A DNA stretch of 53,442 bases from JBNKHH01 sp050290245 (GCA_050290245.1 JBNKHH010000062.1:1-53442), one strand, 5' to 3'; shown: positions 24,766 through 33,740, numbered from the stretch's first letter. The notes: generated by a model not told the origin, from the letters alone. Numbers and translations are program-made.

Positions 24766-25599
24766 ATGCGTATGCGTTCCCTTTTTGTACTGATGGTCGG
24801 CATAGCCTTGGCAGGTGCTTCCGTCTATGCGTCGCGCGAACTGTTGCAAGTTCAGCCGGCGACTGCCTCGGTCGATGCCAATGAGCCGAAACTGGTCAGC
24901 GTTGTTGTTGCTGGTCAGGATATTCCCTTTGGAACGACCATCGAAGCCCACAAATTGACGACCATTCAATGGCCGATCGAAGCCGTTCCCCCGGGAACGT
25001 TCTCCGACTATTCGACCCTGGTCCCTCAAGGTGGGGAAGAGCCGCGTCGCGCCAAGCGGGGCATGGCCCAGGGTGAGCTGGTCACCAGCAACAAGGTCTC
25101 GGAATACGGTGAAAAGATCACTATCGTCCAGACGCTGGGCAAGAACACCCGCGCCATGGCCATCAAGGTTAGCGCCGAAACCTCGGTTGGTGGTTTCGTG
25201 ACGCCCGGTGATGCTGTCGATATCGTTCTGACCCAGGGCCGCGGATCCAATCTGCGTGCCGTTACCATCCTGCAGAACATCCGTATTGTCGGCGTCGACC
25301 AGCGGGCCGACGAGCAGAATGAAGCCGCGAACGTGGCCAAGACCGTGACGGTCGAAGTGACGCCGGAGCAGGGCCAGAAGCTGGCACTTGCCCAGCGGGC
25401 CGGCACGCTGAGCCTGTCGCTGCGCACGCTGGATGCTGTGGTCGACGAACCGCTGGACTCGATCAAGCTGTCGGACATCATTCGCGAGAAATCTCCGACG
25501 GAAGAAGGTCCCAAGCGCACCGTCAAGGTCCGCCGCGCGGCCACCAACATCCAAAACGTTGACGTTGAAGGACAGGTCGAAGAAGCGGCCACGAACTAA
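24766..25599 (+). CDS. cpaB: Flp pilus assembly protein CpaB (RcpC)
   Basis: CpaB is a periplasmic, inner-membrane-anchored component of the Tad secretion system. The 277-residue product has an N-terminal signal/anchor (SLFVLMVGIALAGASVYASREL), then the SAF domain (VVVAGQDIPFGTTIEAHKLTTIQWP, residues about 45-105) and the RcpC domain with VSAETSVGGFVTPGDAVDIVLT. The AAGGAG ribosome binding site supports the ATG at 24766. In most Tad loci CpaB is followed directly by the secretin CpaC; here it is followed by a strong hairpin and a TadG-like gene instead. Confidence 0.93.
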   Translation: MRMRSLFVLMVGIALAGASVYASRELLQVQPATASVDANEPKLVSVVVAGQDIPFGTTIEAHKLTTIQWPIEAVPPGTFSDYSTLVPQGGEEPRRAKRGMAQGELVTSNKVSEYGEKITIVQTLGKNTRAMAIKVSAETSVGGFVTPGDAVDIVLTQGRGSNLRAVTILQNIRIVGVDQRADEQNEAANVAKTVTVEVTPEQGQKLALAQRAGTLSLSLRTLDAVVDEPLDSIKLSDIIREKSPTEEGPKRTVKVRRAATNIQNVDVEGQVEEAATN

Positions 25600-25608
25600 G
25601 GCGACATT

Positions 25609-25642
25609 GCATCGGCCGGCCCAGATATGGTCCGGCCGATGC
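25609..25642 (+). terminator. Strong stem-loop after cpaB
   Basis: An 11-bp perfect stem (25609-25619 with 25632-25642) closes a 12-nt loop 9 bp after the cpaB stop. A CTAAATTTG stretch but no T-run follows. It may end the flp-flp-cpaB transcript. Confidence 0.7.
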
Positions 25643-25688
25643 CCTAAATTTGAACTAAGTTCGGTTTAACCAGGGAAGGGGCGTAGTG

Positions 25689-27527
25689 ATGTGGACCCAA
25701 GTGACTGGTATGTTGTTAAAGACATTCAAGAAGAGCGAAGACGGTGCCCTTTTGGTTTTCTTCGCCATGTGCTGCGCGGCCATTTTCCTTATCGCAGCCC
25801 TGTCGTTTGACATTGGACGCCGCGCCTCGACCCAGAGTGAACTCCAATCCTTCGTCGACAACGTTGCCCTGGCCGCCGCGGGTGAGTTGAACGGATTTCC
25901 CGGGGCCATGCAGCGGGCGCAAAACGCCGCCCAGGACCTGATCCTGGATGACTTTGTCATCGGGGAAGGGGACAGAGACCTCCAAGGGCCGGGCGATTAT
26001 CACATTTATTTCTATTCGAGCCTGCCGGACGACGATGAAGATCCGCTGCCGACGACGGAAGCCGCCGGTCTGCTGGATCCGTCGAACCCCGACCACGACC
26101 TTTTGGCGCGGTTCGTGCGGATCGCGATGATCAACGATCCCGCCCGTGGCGACAAGCGTGTCACCGTGCCTTGGGTCTTCGGCCGGATATTCTCACTGTT
26201 CTCAGCCGATCCGCTCCCTGCTGAGCTGATTGGGGCCGAGGCGGTGGCCGGATATACCAGTCTGGCCTGCGACGTGACCCCGGTCTTTTTCTGCATGCCG
26301 CCCACGGCCGAAGGCGAAGACCCCTGGGATCCGTCTGAAAACATTGGGCAAACGATCCGCCTGGTCGCCGAGGCTGGCACCGGTGGTGGCGACTGGTATC
26401 CTGGTAACTTTGCCTGGCTGGACGTATATGACCAGGTGCCCGAAGAAGACTTGACCGATGAAGACGGCCCCTGTGCCGGAGAATCAGGTCCCGACCTTTA
26501 TGCCTGTCTCGTGGCAGGCGAGGGCGCCGTGTCCCTGTGCTTCGAAAACGGCTATCTGTCGACGATGACCGGTCGTGCCGAAGGCTGGCGCCCGACGACT
26601 TTGAACTCCTTCTTCGATATGTTCGATGCGGCACAGATGGATCTGGAAGACGATCCCAAGTATCCGCCCGCTCCGATTGTGACCAAGGACTATGTCGAGG
26701 GTACGACCTGTGGTGACGGATCGTCGTCGACCACGACGACGACGACGATGCCATTGCCGCCGGACGACTGTTTTCTTGGATTGGGCGGTTCGTGCGCAAG
26801 CTACCCGGATGCGGGCGATCGCTTTGGCAACAATTCCTGGGCTGAGGCACGCCAAGTATACGTCGAAACCAACTATTCGACAGATGCAGACTCGTACGGG
26901 ACAATCGAACCTTCCGAAATCGTGAACGGGTATCATGTCGATGATCCGTTCCGCCCGGGTGCGACCAACAGGCTTGATCCTGACATCACGGATTACCCGG
27001 AAATCCCGAATACCGGATCCCGCTGGGACTACTACCAGGCCGAAGTCGCGACCTCGCTGTATACCAACCCCTTGGCCGTCTACAACGAAACGGCGGCCGG
27101 CACGGCCCGCGCCGGCGGTCCGATGGACCTCATCAAGGACATCATCGATCCCGGCGACGATCTGGAGAGCCCCCTTGATGACACGACGCTGGTCGACCGT
27201 CTCGGGACGTCGCTGCCCCATTGCAGCACCGACACGGATGGAGATTCTCTTGCCTCGTCCGATCCGACCCGCAGGGTTATCACAGCTGCGGCGGTCGACT
27301 GCGAATACTGGAGCGGCAGGGACAACGAATTCGGTCGCAACCAGTTGAATGGCGGTTCCGGACGGTTCCTGGCGACCTATTTCGTCGAATTGTTCCTGTT
27401 GAACCCGGCACGCCCGAATGGGAGTACGCGCGAGTTGTATGCCGAAGTTGTCAGCGGTGCGCTGAACGGTGGCTATGACAATGTTGCGCCGGGGACGTTC
27501 CGCAATCTCGTGCAGTTGTACCGGTAA
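25689..27527 (+). CDS. TadG-like pilus assembly protein
   Basis: A 612-residue protein with one N-terminal hydrophobic segment (LLVFFAMCCAAIFLIAALSFDIGRR, residues about 20-45) followed by STQSELQSFVDNVALAAAGELNG, the pattern of TadG/TadE-type pseudopilins. The rest is a long, acidic, presumably periplasmic domain rich in Asp, Pro and Cys, with a Thr run (SSSTTTTTTMPLPP near residue 350). No von Willebrand A (MIDAS) motif was found. The ATG at 25689 is preceded by GGGAAGGGG; a GTG at 25686 is also in frame. It occupies the position where the secretin usually lies in Tad loci. Confidence 0.78.
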   Translation: MWTQVTGMLLKTFKKSEDGALLVFFAMCCAAIFLIAALSFDIGRRASTQSELQSFVDNVALAAAGELNGFPGAMQRAQNAAQDLILDDFVIGEGDRDLQGPGDYHIYFYSSLPDDDEDPLPTTEAAGLLDPSNPDHDLLARFVRIAMINDPARGDKRVTVPWVFGRIFSLFSADPLPAELIGAEAVAGYTSLACDVTPVFFCMPPTAEGEDPWDPSENIGQTIRLVAEAGTGGGDWYPGNFAWLDVYDQVPEEDLTDEDGPCAGESGPDLYACLVAGEGAVSLCFENGYLSTMTGRAEGWRPTTLNSFFDMFDAAQMDLEDDPKYPPAPIVTKDYVEGTTCGDGSSSTTTTTTMPLPPDDCFLGLGGSCASYPDAGDRFGNNSWAEARQVYVETNYSTDADSYGTIEPSEIVNGYHVDDPFRPGATNRLDPDITDYPEIPNTGSRWDYYQAEVATSLYTNPLAVYNETAAGTARAGGPMDLIKDIIDPGDDLESPLDDTTLVDRLGTSLPHCSTDTDGDSLASSDPTRRVITAAAVDCEYWSGRDNEFGRNQLNGGSGRFLATYFVELFLLNPARPNGSTRELYAEVVSGALNGGYDNVAPGTFRNLVQLYR

Positions 27528-27536
27528 GGGGTCGTA

Positions 27537-28073
27537 ATGCGTATCTCAACCAGCATAAGACGCTTCAGGGACCGTGAAGAGGGCGTGGCTCTTGTCGAGT
27601 TCGCGATGTTTTTGCCGCTGTTCCTGCTTGCCCTGTTCGTGATCATCGAGTTTTCACGCTTGTTCATCACCTACCAGGGGGCGGTCGCCGGTGTGCGCGA
27701 TGCCGCTCGGTACATGTCGAGAACGGTTGCTAGCGATATTTGCGAAACGACCAGCGGAGCGGGCGCCGTCTTTCTGGAACAGACCACGCCCGCGGGCCAA
27801 TATTTCGCGATCGTTTCGCGCAACATGGATACCGAGGTCGACAACCTTCTGCCGCGCCTGGTGACGTTGAATTCGGTCAATCGCTCGGTCGCCTGCGTCA
27901 GCCATGCGACTGACCCTGACCGGTATCGCCAGGCGCAGGTTCCGATGGCGCAGGTCACTGCCAATTTCACGGTTGTTTTCCCATTGGTCGGGGTTCTGGA
28001 GATCAACGGTATTCCATTGATCAACTCGATAACGCGCGACATCAGCGACATGTCCCGAGTGTATGGAGTGTGA
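27537..28073 (+). CDS. tadE: TadE-family pseudopilin 1
   Basis: A 178-residue TadE-like protein: a short basic leader (MRISTSIRRFRDREEG) precedes VALVEFAMFLPLFLLALFVI, where the Glu five residues into the hydrophobic segment matches the TadE/F cleavage-type motif. A periplasmic domain of about 130 residues with two or three cysteines (DICETTSG, RSVACVSH) follows. It starts 9 nt after the TadG-like gene (ribosome binding site AAGGGG) and overlaps or abuts the next pseudopilin gene, so all three are one transcription unit. TadE/F proteins help initiate pilus assembly. Confidence 0.87.
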   Translation: MRISTSIRRFRDREEGVALVEFAMFLPLFLLALFVIIEFSRLFITYQGAVAGVRDAARYMSRTVASDICETTSGAGAVFLEQTTPAGQYFAIVSRNMDTEVDNLLPRLVTLNSVNRSVACVSHATDPDRYRQAQVPMAQVTANFTVVFPLVGVLEINGIPLINSITRDISDMSRVYGV

Positions 28074-28075
28074 TC

Positions 28076-28819
28076 ATGGAGAAGGTGTCAAAGAAAAACC
28101 GGTTCACATCGTTTCTTCAGTCCAGCGATGGCACGACGATGGTCGAATTCGCGGTCTGCATCGCGCTGTTCCTGCTGATCCTGTTCGCCATTCTGGATTT
28201 TGGCCGGCTTGGGTATAACTGGGTCGCCTCGGAAAAGGCGATGCAACGCGCCGTGCGCATTGCATCGGTGCGGCCGCCGATCTGTGCCGGATTGCCGCTT
28301 CACCACACGCGGGAAAGCGGCACCAGTGCGCAGTATCCCGCCGGAACGCTTTGCAGTACCGATGGCGGCATCTGCCAGCAGGTCAATCGCAGCTGCCGCC
28401 TTACGGAGGCCGATGCGGCGAACCCGGAAGCCGGGTTGGCGGCGACCGAGATTTTCAACACGATCCAGTCGCTTTTGCCGCAAGGCTCGACGATGTCAAA
28501 CGTGGTATTGCGGTACAACTATGACCGGAATCTCGGGTTCGTCGGTGGGCCGTATGTTCCTGTTATCACAGCAGAACTTGTCGGGGACGCCAATATTTGC
28601 GGCATCCAGGATGCTGTTCAGGGCGACGCCGAAGCGACGCGTTACCCTCTGCTGTGCTTTGAATTCATCACACCGCTCAGCGCGCTGGCGGCAACGGCGG
28701 GCGCGACAAGTACCAATGGGGTCCCAACCGGTGATGGAACGGACGAAGCAAGGATACCGTTTCCCGATATCTCGGTGACGCTCCCTGCAGAAGACATGAA
28801 CCACGGCATGCGCGGATAG
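28076..28819 (+). CDS. TadE/TadF-family pseudopilin 2
   Basis: A 247-residue protein with the same design: leader ending SSDGTT, then MVEFAVCIALFLLILFAILDFGR, then a periplasmic region of about 190 residues with several cysteines (PPICAGLP, LCSTDGGICQQVNRSC, NICGIQD). The ATG at 28076 has GGAG 7 nt upstream; a GTG at 28070 overlapping the previous stop is possible. The cysteine-rich insert is unusual compared with TadE proteins of about 150-180 residues. It precedes cpaE by 17 nt. Confidence 0.83.
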   Translation: MEKVSKKNRFTSFLQSSDGTTMVEFAVCIALFLLILFAILDFGRLGYNWVASEKAMQRAVRIASVRPPICAGLPLHHTRESGTSAQYPAGTLCSTDGGICQQVNRSCRLTEADAANPEAGLAATEIFNTIQSLLPQGSTMSNVVLRYNYDRNLGFVGGPYVPVITAELVGDANICGIQDAVQGDAEATRYPLLCFEFITPLSALAATAGATSTNGVPTGDGTDEARIPFPDISVTLPAEDMNHGMRG

Positions 28820-28836
28820 AGGCCAAAGGAAAGACC

Positions 28837-30039
28837 ATGAGCAATTCAATTCTTCTTATTTCCTCGGACGAGTCGGTCTCAACCGCGGTTGGCGGGGCTC
28901 TTGAAACGATCGAGGGTGCGCGTGTCGACCGCGAGGCGTCCAGCGTCTCGCAGCTGAATGGCGCCGCCGTGGAAATGGCGTCCAAGCATGACATCGTCAT
29001 TTTTGCGACCGACCCCGGCAACGCGGCCGATCTCTCGGCGATCGAGGTTCTGACCGACCATCGTGACGCCGGTACGGTGTACCTTGCCCTAACCGACGGC
29101 GATCTGCCGCTGTCCAAGGCGCGTGCCCTGACACGGGTCGGCGTGGACGATGTTCTGCCTTATCCGTCTTCGAACGAGGAACTGGTCGACCAGGTCGGCA
29201 AGTGGATCGAGAAGAAACGCAAGGAAATCGAAGAGAAATACAGCAACGCCGCACCGACCGGCAAACTGATCGCGATCCAGCAGGCGCGCGGCGGCATCGG
29301 GTCGACCACGGTGGCCGTGAATCTGGCCGACCAGCTTTTGATGCGCAAGGGCACCTTCAAGAAGGAAGCCGAGAACAAGGTCTGCATCGTCGACCTGGAT
29401 TTGCAGTTCGGCACCGTGGGCGATTTCCTGGACGTGGACGAACAGGAAGGCCTGTTGCAGCTTGCGGTCGAGAATTTCCTGCCTGACGCCCATTGGGTCG
29501 AGCAGTCGCTGGTGCGTTTGCCGTCGGGTCTGGCCGTGCTGGCAGCGCCGCAGCGGTTCGCGCCGCTGGATTCGCTTCAGCCCGAGCAGGTCGAGGCGCT
29601 GATTGCGACGCTGAAGACCATGTTCGACTACCTGGTGGTTGACCTGCCGCGTGCTCTTGTGGGGTGGATCGAGCCGGTTCTGGCCGAGACAGACAAACTT
29701 TATATCGTGATGGACATGACCGTGCCGGCCGTGCGCGCAAGCCGCCGGCTGATGGATTTTGTCTTGGCCGACAACGCTCAGCTTCCTATCGAGCTGGTCG
29801 TCAACCACGAGAAGAAACCGATGATGCTGAAGGAGCATCATCGTGAAGCACAGAAGGCGCTTGATGTGACGTTTAACCATTGGATCGGTCACGATCCGAA
29901 GGCGGCTCGCGAGGCCGTCGATTATGGCAAGCCGGTCTCCGAGATCTCAGGTCGTTCCGACCTGTCAAAGGGAATTGCGGCTCTGGCCAAGTCGACCATC
30001 GCATCGCTGCCCAAGGATCAACCGGCAGTACGAGTTTAA
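28837..30039 (+). CDS. cpaE: Tad pilus localisation ATPase-like protein CpaE (TadZ)
   Basis: CpaE/TadZ positions the Tad machine at the pole. The 400-residue protein has an N-terminal atypical receiver-like domain (about 1-130; ILLISSDESVSTAVGG) and a C-terminal MinD/ParA-like ATPase domain (about 140-380). The Walker A-like motif reads ARGGIGSTTVAVNL: the signature lysine of the deviant motif is Arg and the GKT lysine is Ser, so ATP binding or hydrolysis may be altered. Walker B-like VCIVDLDLQFGTVGDFLD and the later YLVVDLPR are conserved. The start has AAAGGAAAG upstream. It stands between the pseudopilins and cpaF. Confidence 0.92.
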   Translation: MSNSILLISSDESVSTAVGGALETIEGARVDREASSVSQLNGAAVEMASKHDIVIFATDPGNAADLSAIEVLTDHRDAGTVYLALTDGDLPLSKARALTRVGVDDVLPYPSSNEELVDQVGKWIEKKRKEIEEKYSNAAPTGKLIAIQQARGGIGSTTVAVNLADQLLMRKGTFKKEAENKVCIVDLDLQFGTVGDFLDVDEQEGLLQLAVENFLPDAHWVEQSLVRLPSGLAVLAAPQRFAPLDSLQPEQVEALIATLKTMFDYLVVDLPRALVGWIEPVLAETDKLYIVMDMTVPAVRASRRLMDFVLADNAQLPIELVVNHEKKPMMLKEHHREAQKALDVTFNHWIGHDPKAAREAVDYGKPVSEISGRSDLSKGIAALAKSTIASLPKDQPAVRV

Positions 30040-30051
30040 GGAGAGCGGACT

Positions 30052-31461
30052 ATGTTTAAGTCTTTTGGAAAATCCGAAAACAAGACGCCTGCAGCCGTCA
30101 ACGGCGCGGCGACCAACAGCGCGGATGCGGCCAAGCGGGTCACATCTTCGGCGCTGCGCTCGCTGGCGCAGACCGACAAGGACCTGACGGATCGTCTTGA
30201 ACTGAAGACCCGCCTTCACGAAGCCCTTCTTGAACGGCTGAACCTTTCAGTGATCGACAAGGTGCAGACCGACGAGTTGCGCCGCGAGGTTGCCAACCTG
30301 GCGCAGGCGGTTCTGGCCGAAGAAAAGCGTCCGATGCGGACGGAAGATTTCAAGCTGATCGTCGATGAGCTGATGCACGAGGTCCTGGGCTATGGCCCGC
30401 TGGAGCCGCTGCTGGCCGATCCGACGATCAACGATATTCTCGTCAACGGCCATGACCAGGTTTACGTCGAACGCTTTGGGGTGCTGGAGCAGACCAACGT
30501 GCGCTTCCGCGACGAGAGGCACCTTTTGCGTATCATCGACAAGATCGTGTCGTCCATCGGTCGTCGCGTCGATGAAAGCCAGCCCTGGGTGGATGCGCGT
30601 CTGCCCGACGGCAGCCGGGTCAACGCGATCATCCGGCCCTGCGCCATCGACGGGCCTTCGCTGTCCATTCGTAAGTTCTCGAAGAAGCCGATCCTTCTGG
30701 ACAAGATGATCGAGCTGGGGTCGTTGAACGAGGAGGCCGCCGGGCTGTTGCGTGCTCTGGTCGAAGCCCGGATGAACATCCTGATTTCGGGTGGTACCGG
30801 TTCGGGTAAGACGACGCTGTTGAATGCCATGTCGCGCTCGATCAACGAGCACGAGCGGATCGTGACAATTGAGGACGCCGCCGAACTTCAGCTTCAGCAG
30901 GAGCACACGGTGCGCCTGGAGACTCGTCCGCCGAGCCCGAACGGCACCGGCGCGATCAGCCAGCGTGATCTGGTCCGCAACGCCCTCAGGATGCGTCCCG
31001 ACCGGATTATCGTCGGCGAGGTGCGTGGCCCGGAGACCTTCGACATGCTCCAGGCCATGAACACCGGTCACGATGGCTCGATGACGACTGTGCACGCCAA
31101 TACCGCGCGCGACGCGCTGAGCCGGATTGAACAGATGGTGTCGATGATGGGTTTGGACCTGCCCCTGTCGGCGATCCGCTCGCAAATCGCTTCGGGCATC
31201 AACTTTATCGTCCAGTTGAACCGCCTGTCCGACGGTAACCGTAAGGTCATGAGCGTTTCGGAGATCACGGGCATGGAAGGTGACACGATCACCATGCAGG
31301 ACATCTTTGTCTTCAAGCGCGCCGGCAAGGGTGAGAACGGCGAGGTTCTCGGCAACTTTGTTGCGACGGGTATGCGGCCGAAGTGCGCCGAAGAGCTGTT
31401 GGCCGCCGGTGTCGATCTTGGTCAGACCAGCTTCCTGAGCAATGGGGGTGCCAAGAAATGA
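30052..31461 (+). CDS. cpaF: Tad secretion ATPase CpaF (TadA)
   Basis: CpaF is the cytoplasmic hexameric ATPase that powers Flp pilus assembly. The 469-residue protein carries the type II/IV secretion ATPase motifs: NDILVNGHDQVYVER, LPDGSRVNAIIRPCAIDGP, Walker A ISGGTGSGKTTLLN (around residue 244-256), the Asp box VTIEDAAELQL, Walker B-region RPDRIIVGEVRGPE and the His box TGHDGSMTTVHAN. Variable first 50 residues are Ala/Thr-rich. The start follows AAGGAG. Its stop overlaps the tadB start in ATGA. Confidence 0.96.
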   Translation: MFKSFGKSENKTPAAVNGAATNSADAAKRVTSSALRSLAQTDKDLTDRLELKTRLHEALLERLNLSVIDKVQTDELRREVANLAQAVLAEEKRPMRTEDFKLIVDELMHEVLGYGPLEPLLADPTINDILVNGHDQVYVERFGVLEQTNVRFRDERHLLRIIDKIVSSIGRRVDESQPWVDARLPDGSRVNAIIRPCAIDGPSLSIRKFSKKPILLDKMIELGSLNEEAAGLLRALVEARMNILISGGTGSGKTTLLNAMSRSINEHERIVTIEDAAELQLQQEHTVRLETRPPSPNGTGAISQRDLVRNALRMRPDRIIVGEVRGPETFDMLQAMNTGHDGSMTTVHANTARDALSRIEQMVSMMGLDLPLSAIRSQIASGINFIVQLNRLSDGNRKVMSVSEITGMEGDTITMQDIFVFKRAGKGENGEVLGNFVATGMRPKCAEELLAAGVDLGQTSFLSNGGAKK

Positions 31462-32444
31462 ACCTTGACGACATCAAAGATCTGATCGCCCAGGTGGACA
31501 TGCAGTTTGTCACCTATCTGGGTGCCTTCCTCGGGGTCTTGCTGGTGCTGGAAGGCCTGCGCCAGCTGATCTCGCGCTCGGGTGGCGCGCAACAGGCCAA
31601 GAGTCGTCGTATGCAGCTGATCCAAAAGGGTGCGACGACGGAAGAGATCCTGAAAATCCTGAAGCCCGACGAAAAGCGCAGCTTTGTCGAGCGTCTTCCG
31701 CTTGTGGGCGACCTGCCGATCGTCCTGCGTCAGGCGGGGATCACGATGGCTCCGGGCGCCTTTCTGGTCACCTGTATTGCCGCGGCCGTAGCGATATTCA
31801 TCGTCGGCACACAATTCATGGCTGTGCTGAACGCCGTAGCCCTGGGTGTGACTCTTGGATTTTTCCTGCCGATGCTGCAGGTGCGCATGAAGCGGAACGA
31901 GCGCATGAATTCTCTGGTGCGCCAGCTTCCCGACGCCTTGGATTTGATGGCGCGGGGCCTGAAGGTGGGTCACCCGCTCAACACGACGCTGGCGTCGGTT
32001 GCCAACGAGATGCCCGATCCCGTTGGTTCGGAGTTCGGCATCGTGGTCGATCAGGTCAGTTTTGGTGATGAGCTTACCGAAGCGTTCCGCGATTTCTCGG
32101 ATCGCATCGACCAGGAAGACGTGCATTACCTGGCCACAGCGATTGCCATCCAGCACGGTACTGGCGGCGATCTGGCGCGGGTTTTGAACGTTTTGTCGCG
32201 CACGATCCGTGACCGGTTGAACATGCGCAAGAAGATCAAGGCGCTGACCGCCGAAGGTCGCCTGACAGCCGCGTTCCTGAGCTTTATCCCGGTCCTGATC
32301 TTTGTCGCGATGCAGGTTCTCACGCCGAGCTACTATGGCTCGATTGCTGGTGAGCCCGAAGCGGTTCCCCTGGGGATCGCCATCGTTACGCTGACGATTT
32401 TGAACGCGCTGGTCCTGCGCAAGCTTGTCAACTTCCGTTTCTGA
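31458..32444 (+). CDS. tadB: Tad inner-membrane platform protein TadB
   Basis: TadB is one of two polytopic inner-membrane proteins of the Tad machine, homologous to GspF. The 328-residue product has hydrophobic segments near the N-terminus (TYLGAFLGVLLVLEGL), in the middle (FLVTCIAAAVAIFIVG, ALGVTLGFFLPML) and at the C-terminus (FIPVLIFVAMQVL, GIAIVTLTILNALVL). The T2SSF cytoplasmic domain includes RQLPDALDLMARGLKVGHPLN and LATAIAIQHGTGGDLARVL. It overlaps cpaF by 4 nt, showing translational coupling. Confidence 0.93.
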   Translation: MNLDDIKDLIAQVDMQFVTYLGAFLGVLLVLEGLRQLISRSGGAQQAKSRRMQLIQKGATTEEILKILKPDEKRSFVERLPLVGDLPIVLRQAGITMAPGAFLVTCIAAAVAIFIVGTQFMAVLNAVALGVTLGFFLPMLQVRMKRNERMNSLVRQLPDALDLMARGLKVGHPLNTTLASVANEMPDPVGSEFGIVVDQVSFGDELTEAFRDFSDRIDQEDVHYLATAIAIQHGTGGDLARVLNVLSRTIRDRLNMRKKIKALTAEGRLTAAFLSFIPVLIFVAMQVLTPSYYGSIAGEPEAVPLGIAIVTLTILNALVLRKLVNFRF

Positions 32445-32457
32445 GGGGTTCTGAGAG

Positions 32458-33456
32458 ATGTTTGAACAAATCACAGCCTTTTTCGGAAGTGTCGGCTCTG
32501 CCGGTGGCCTCGTGGTCATGGGGATTTTCGTAGGCACGCTGCTGATCGTTTATGGCTTTTTTGGTGGCCTGATCGCGTCGAACCCGGTCGGCCGCCGCTA
32601 TAACCAGGGCAAGCAAACGACGCGGCGTACGTCGTTCGAAGCAGGGCTTTTGAACAACGCCGACGTGGACCCGAAGGGCTTTATGAAAGCCCTAATGCCG
32701 CAAAACCGTGAGAAGCGGACAAAGATCCGCCGACAGCTCATGAATGCCGGCATCATCGGTCAGAACGCCGTTGCCAAATATTACACGGTGCGCATCGTGC
32801 TGGCGATCGTCTTGCCGAGCATCTACCTGGCGCTGATGGTTCTGCGCCAGGCGACGCTTATCCCGATGCCTGAAGGTCTGGCCAACCTGCTGGATGGCCA
32901 GAGCCGCCTGATCACCTATTACATTCTGACGGCCTTGTTGATCATCGGTTTCTTTGGTCCGGCCCTGTGGCTGCGGTCCAAGGTGGACGAGCGGCAGTTG
33001 CAGATTTCCGAGACCTTCCCGAACGCACTTGACCTGATGGTCGTCGCGGTCGAGGCGGGTCTGGGGTTCGACGCGGCGATGACGCGGGTGTCCAACGAGA
33101 TGGAGGCTTCGGCCCCGGCAATCAGCCAGGAATTCCGCCTGGTGCAGCTTGAAGTCTCGGCTGGTGGAGAGCGCGACAAGGCGCTGATGGACATGGCGGC
33201 GCGCGCCAACGTGGACGAGGTGGCCTCGTTCGCCAGCGTGATCCTGCAGTCGATCCAGTTCGGTACGAGCGTGTCTGATGCCCTGACGACCTATGCGTCG
33301 GAAATGCGGATCACACGCGAGCTGAAAGCGCAGGAGATGGCCAACAAGCTGCCGGTGAAGATGTCCGGTGTCATGGCCTCGCTGATGCTGCCGGCGCTGT
33401 TCCTGTTGATCCTTGGGCCAATTGCGATTCGTTGGGTGAACACCTTCGGCGGCTGA
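32458..33456 (+). CDS. tadC: Tad inner-membrane platform protein TadC
   Basis: TadC is the second GspF-like membrane protein, 332 residues. The N-terminal segment VVMGIFVGTLLIVYGFFGG, two central segments (IVLAIVLPSIYLALMVL and YILTALLIIGFFGPALWL) and a C-terminal segment (MLPALFLLILGPIAI) flank the T2SSF domain with FPNALDLMVVAVEAGLGFDAAM and FGTSVSDALTTYASEMR. It follows tadB by 13 nt. A perfect terminator-like hairpin follows, so tadC ends the locus; the TPR protein TadD that often follows is absent. Confidence 0.93.
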   Translation: MFEQITAFFGSVGSAGGLVVMGIFVGTLLIVYGFFGGLIASNPVGRRYNQGKQTTRRTSFEAGLLNNADVDPKGFMKALMPQNREKRTKIRRQLMNAGIIGQNAVAKYYTVRIVLAIVLPSIYLALMVLRQATLIPMPEGLANLLDGQSRLITYYILTALLIIGFFGPALWLRSKVDERQLQISETFPNALDLMVVAVEAGLGFDAAMTRVSNEMEASAPAISQEFRLVQLEVSAGGERDKALMDMAARANVDEVASFASVILQSIQFGTSVSDALTTYASEMRITRELKAQEMANKLPVKMSGVMASLMLPALFLLILGPIAIRWVNTFGG

Positions 33457-33483
33457 TCCACCCAGAAATCGGGAGTATTGCGA

Positions 33484-33510
33484 GGGGCGATCCACAGAGA
33501 TCGCCCCTTT
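33484..33510 (+). terminator. Terminator after tadC
   Basis: A perfect 9-bp stem (33484-33492 with 33499-33507) with a CACAGA loop is followed by TTTC, 27 bp after the tadC stop. This marks the end of the Tad operon. Confidence 0.85.
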
Positions 33511-33740
33511 CACGATACAATCTTAAAAAAAACTGACGATTGTTGATAAATTATCGCCAATTGCGGCGCAGGTGTCGCAGTGGGCTGTTGAACATTTTTC
33601 TCCCGCTTGACTATTTGCGTCTTTGGCTGCCTGATCAGTGGCAAGGGGTAATTCCTGAAAACAGGAAACAGGGGCATTTGAGCAGGTTGCAAGACAATTT
33701 CAGTCTTGCGATCAAGTTTTGTTTGAGTGGGGAGTTCGAT

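Noticed and set aside
26720..26750. Short ACG-repeat tract as a microsatellite or CRISPR-like repeat
   Set aside because: It is a coding Thr run within the TadG-like gene; units have no spacers.
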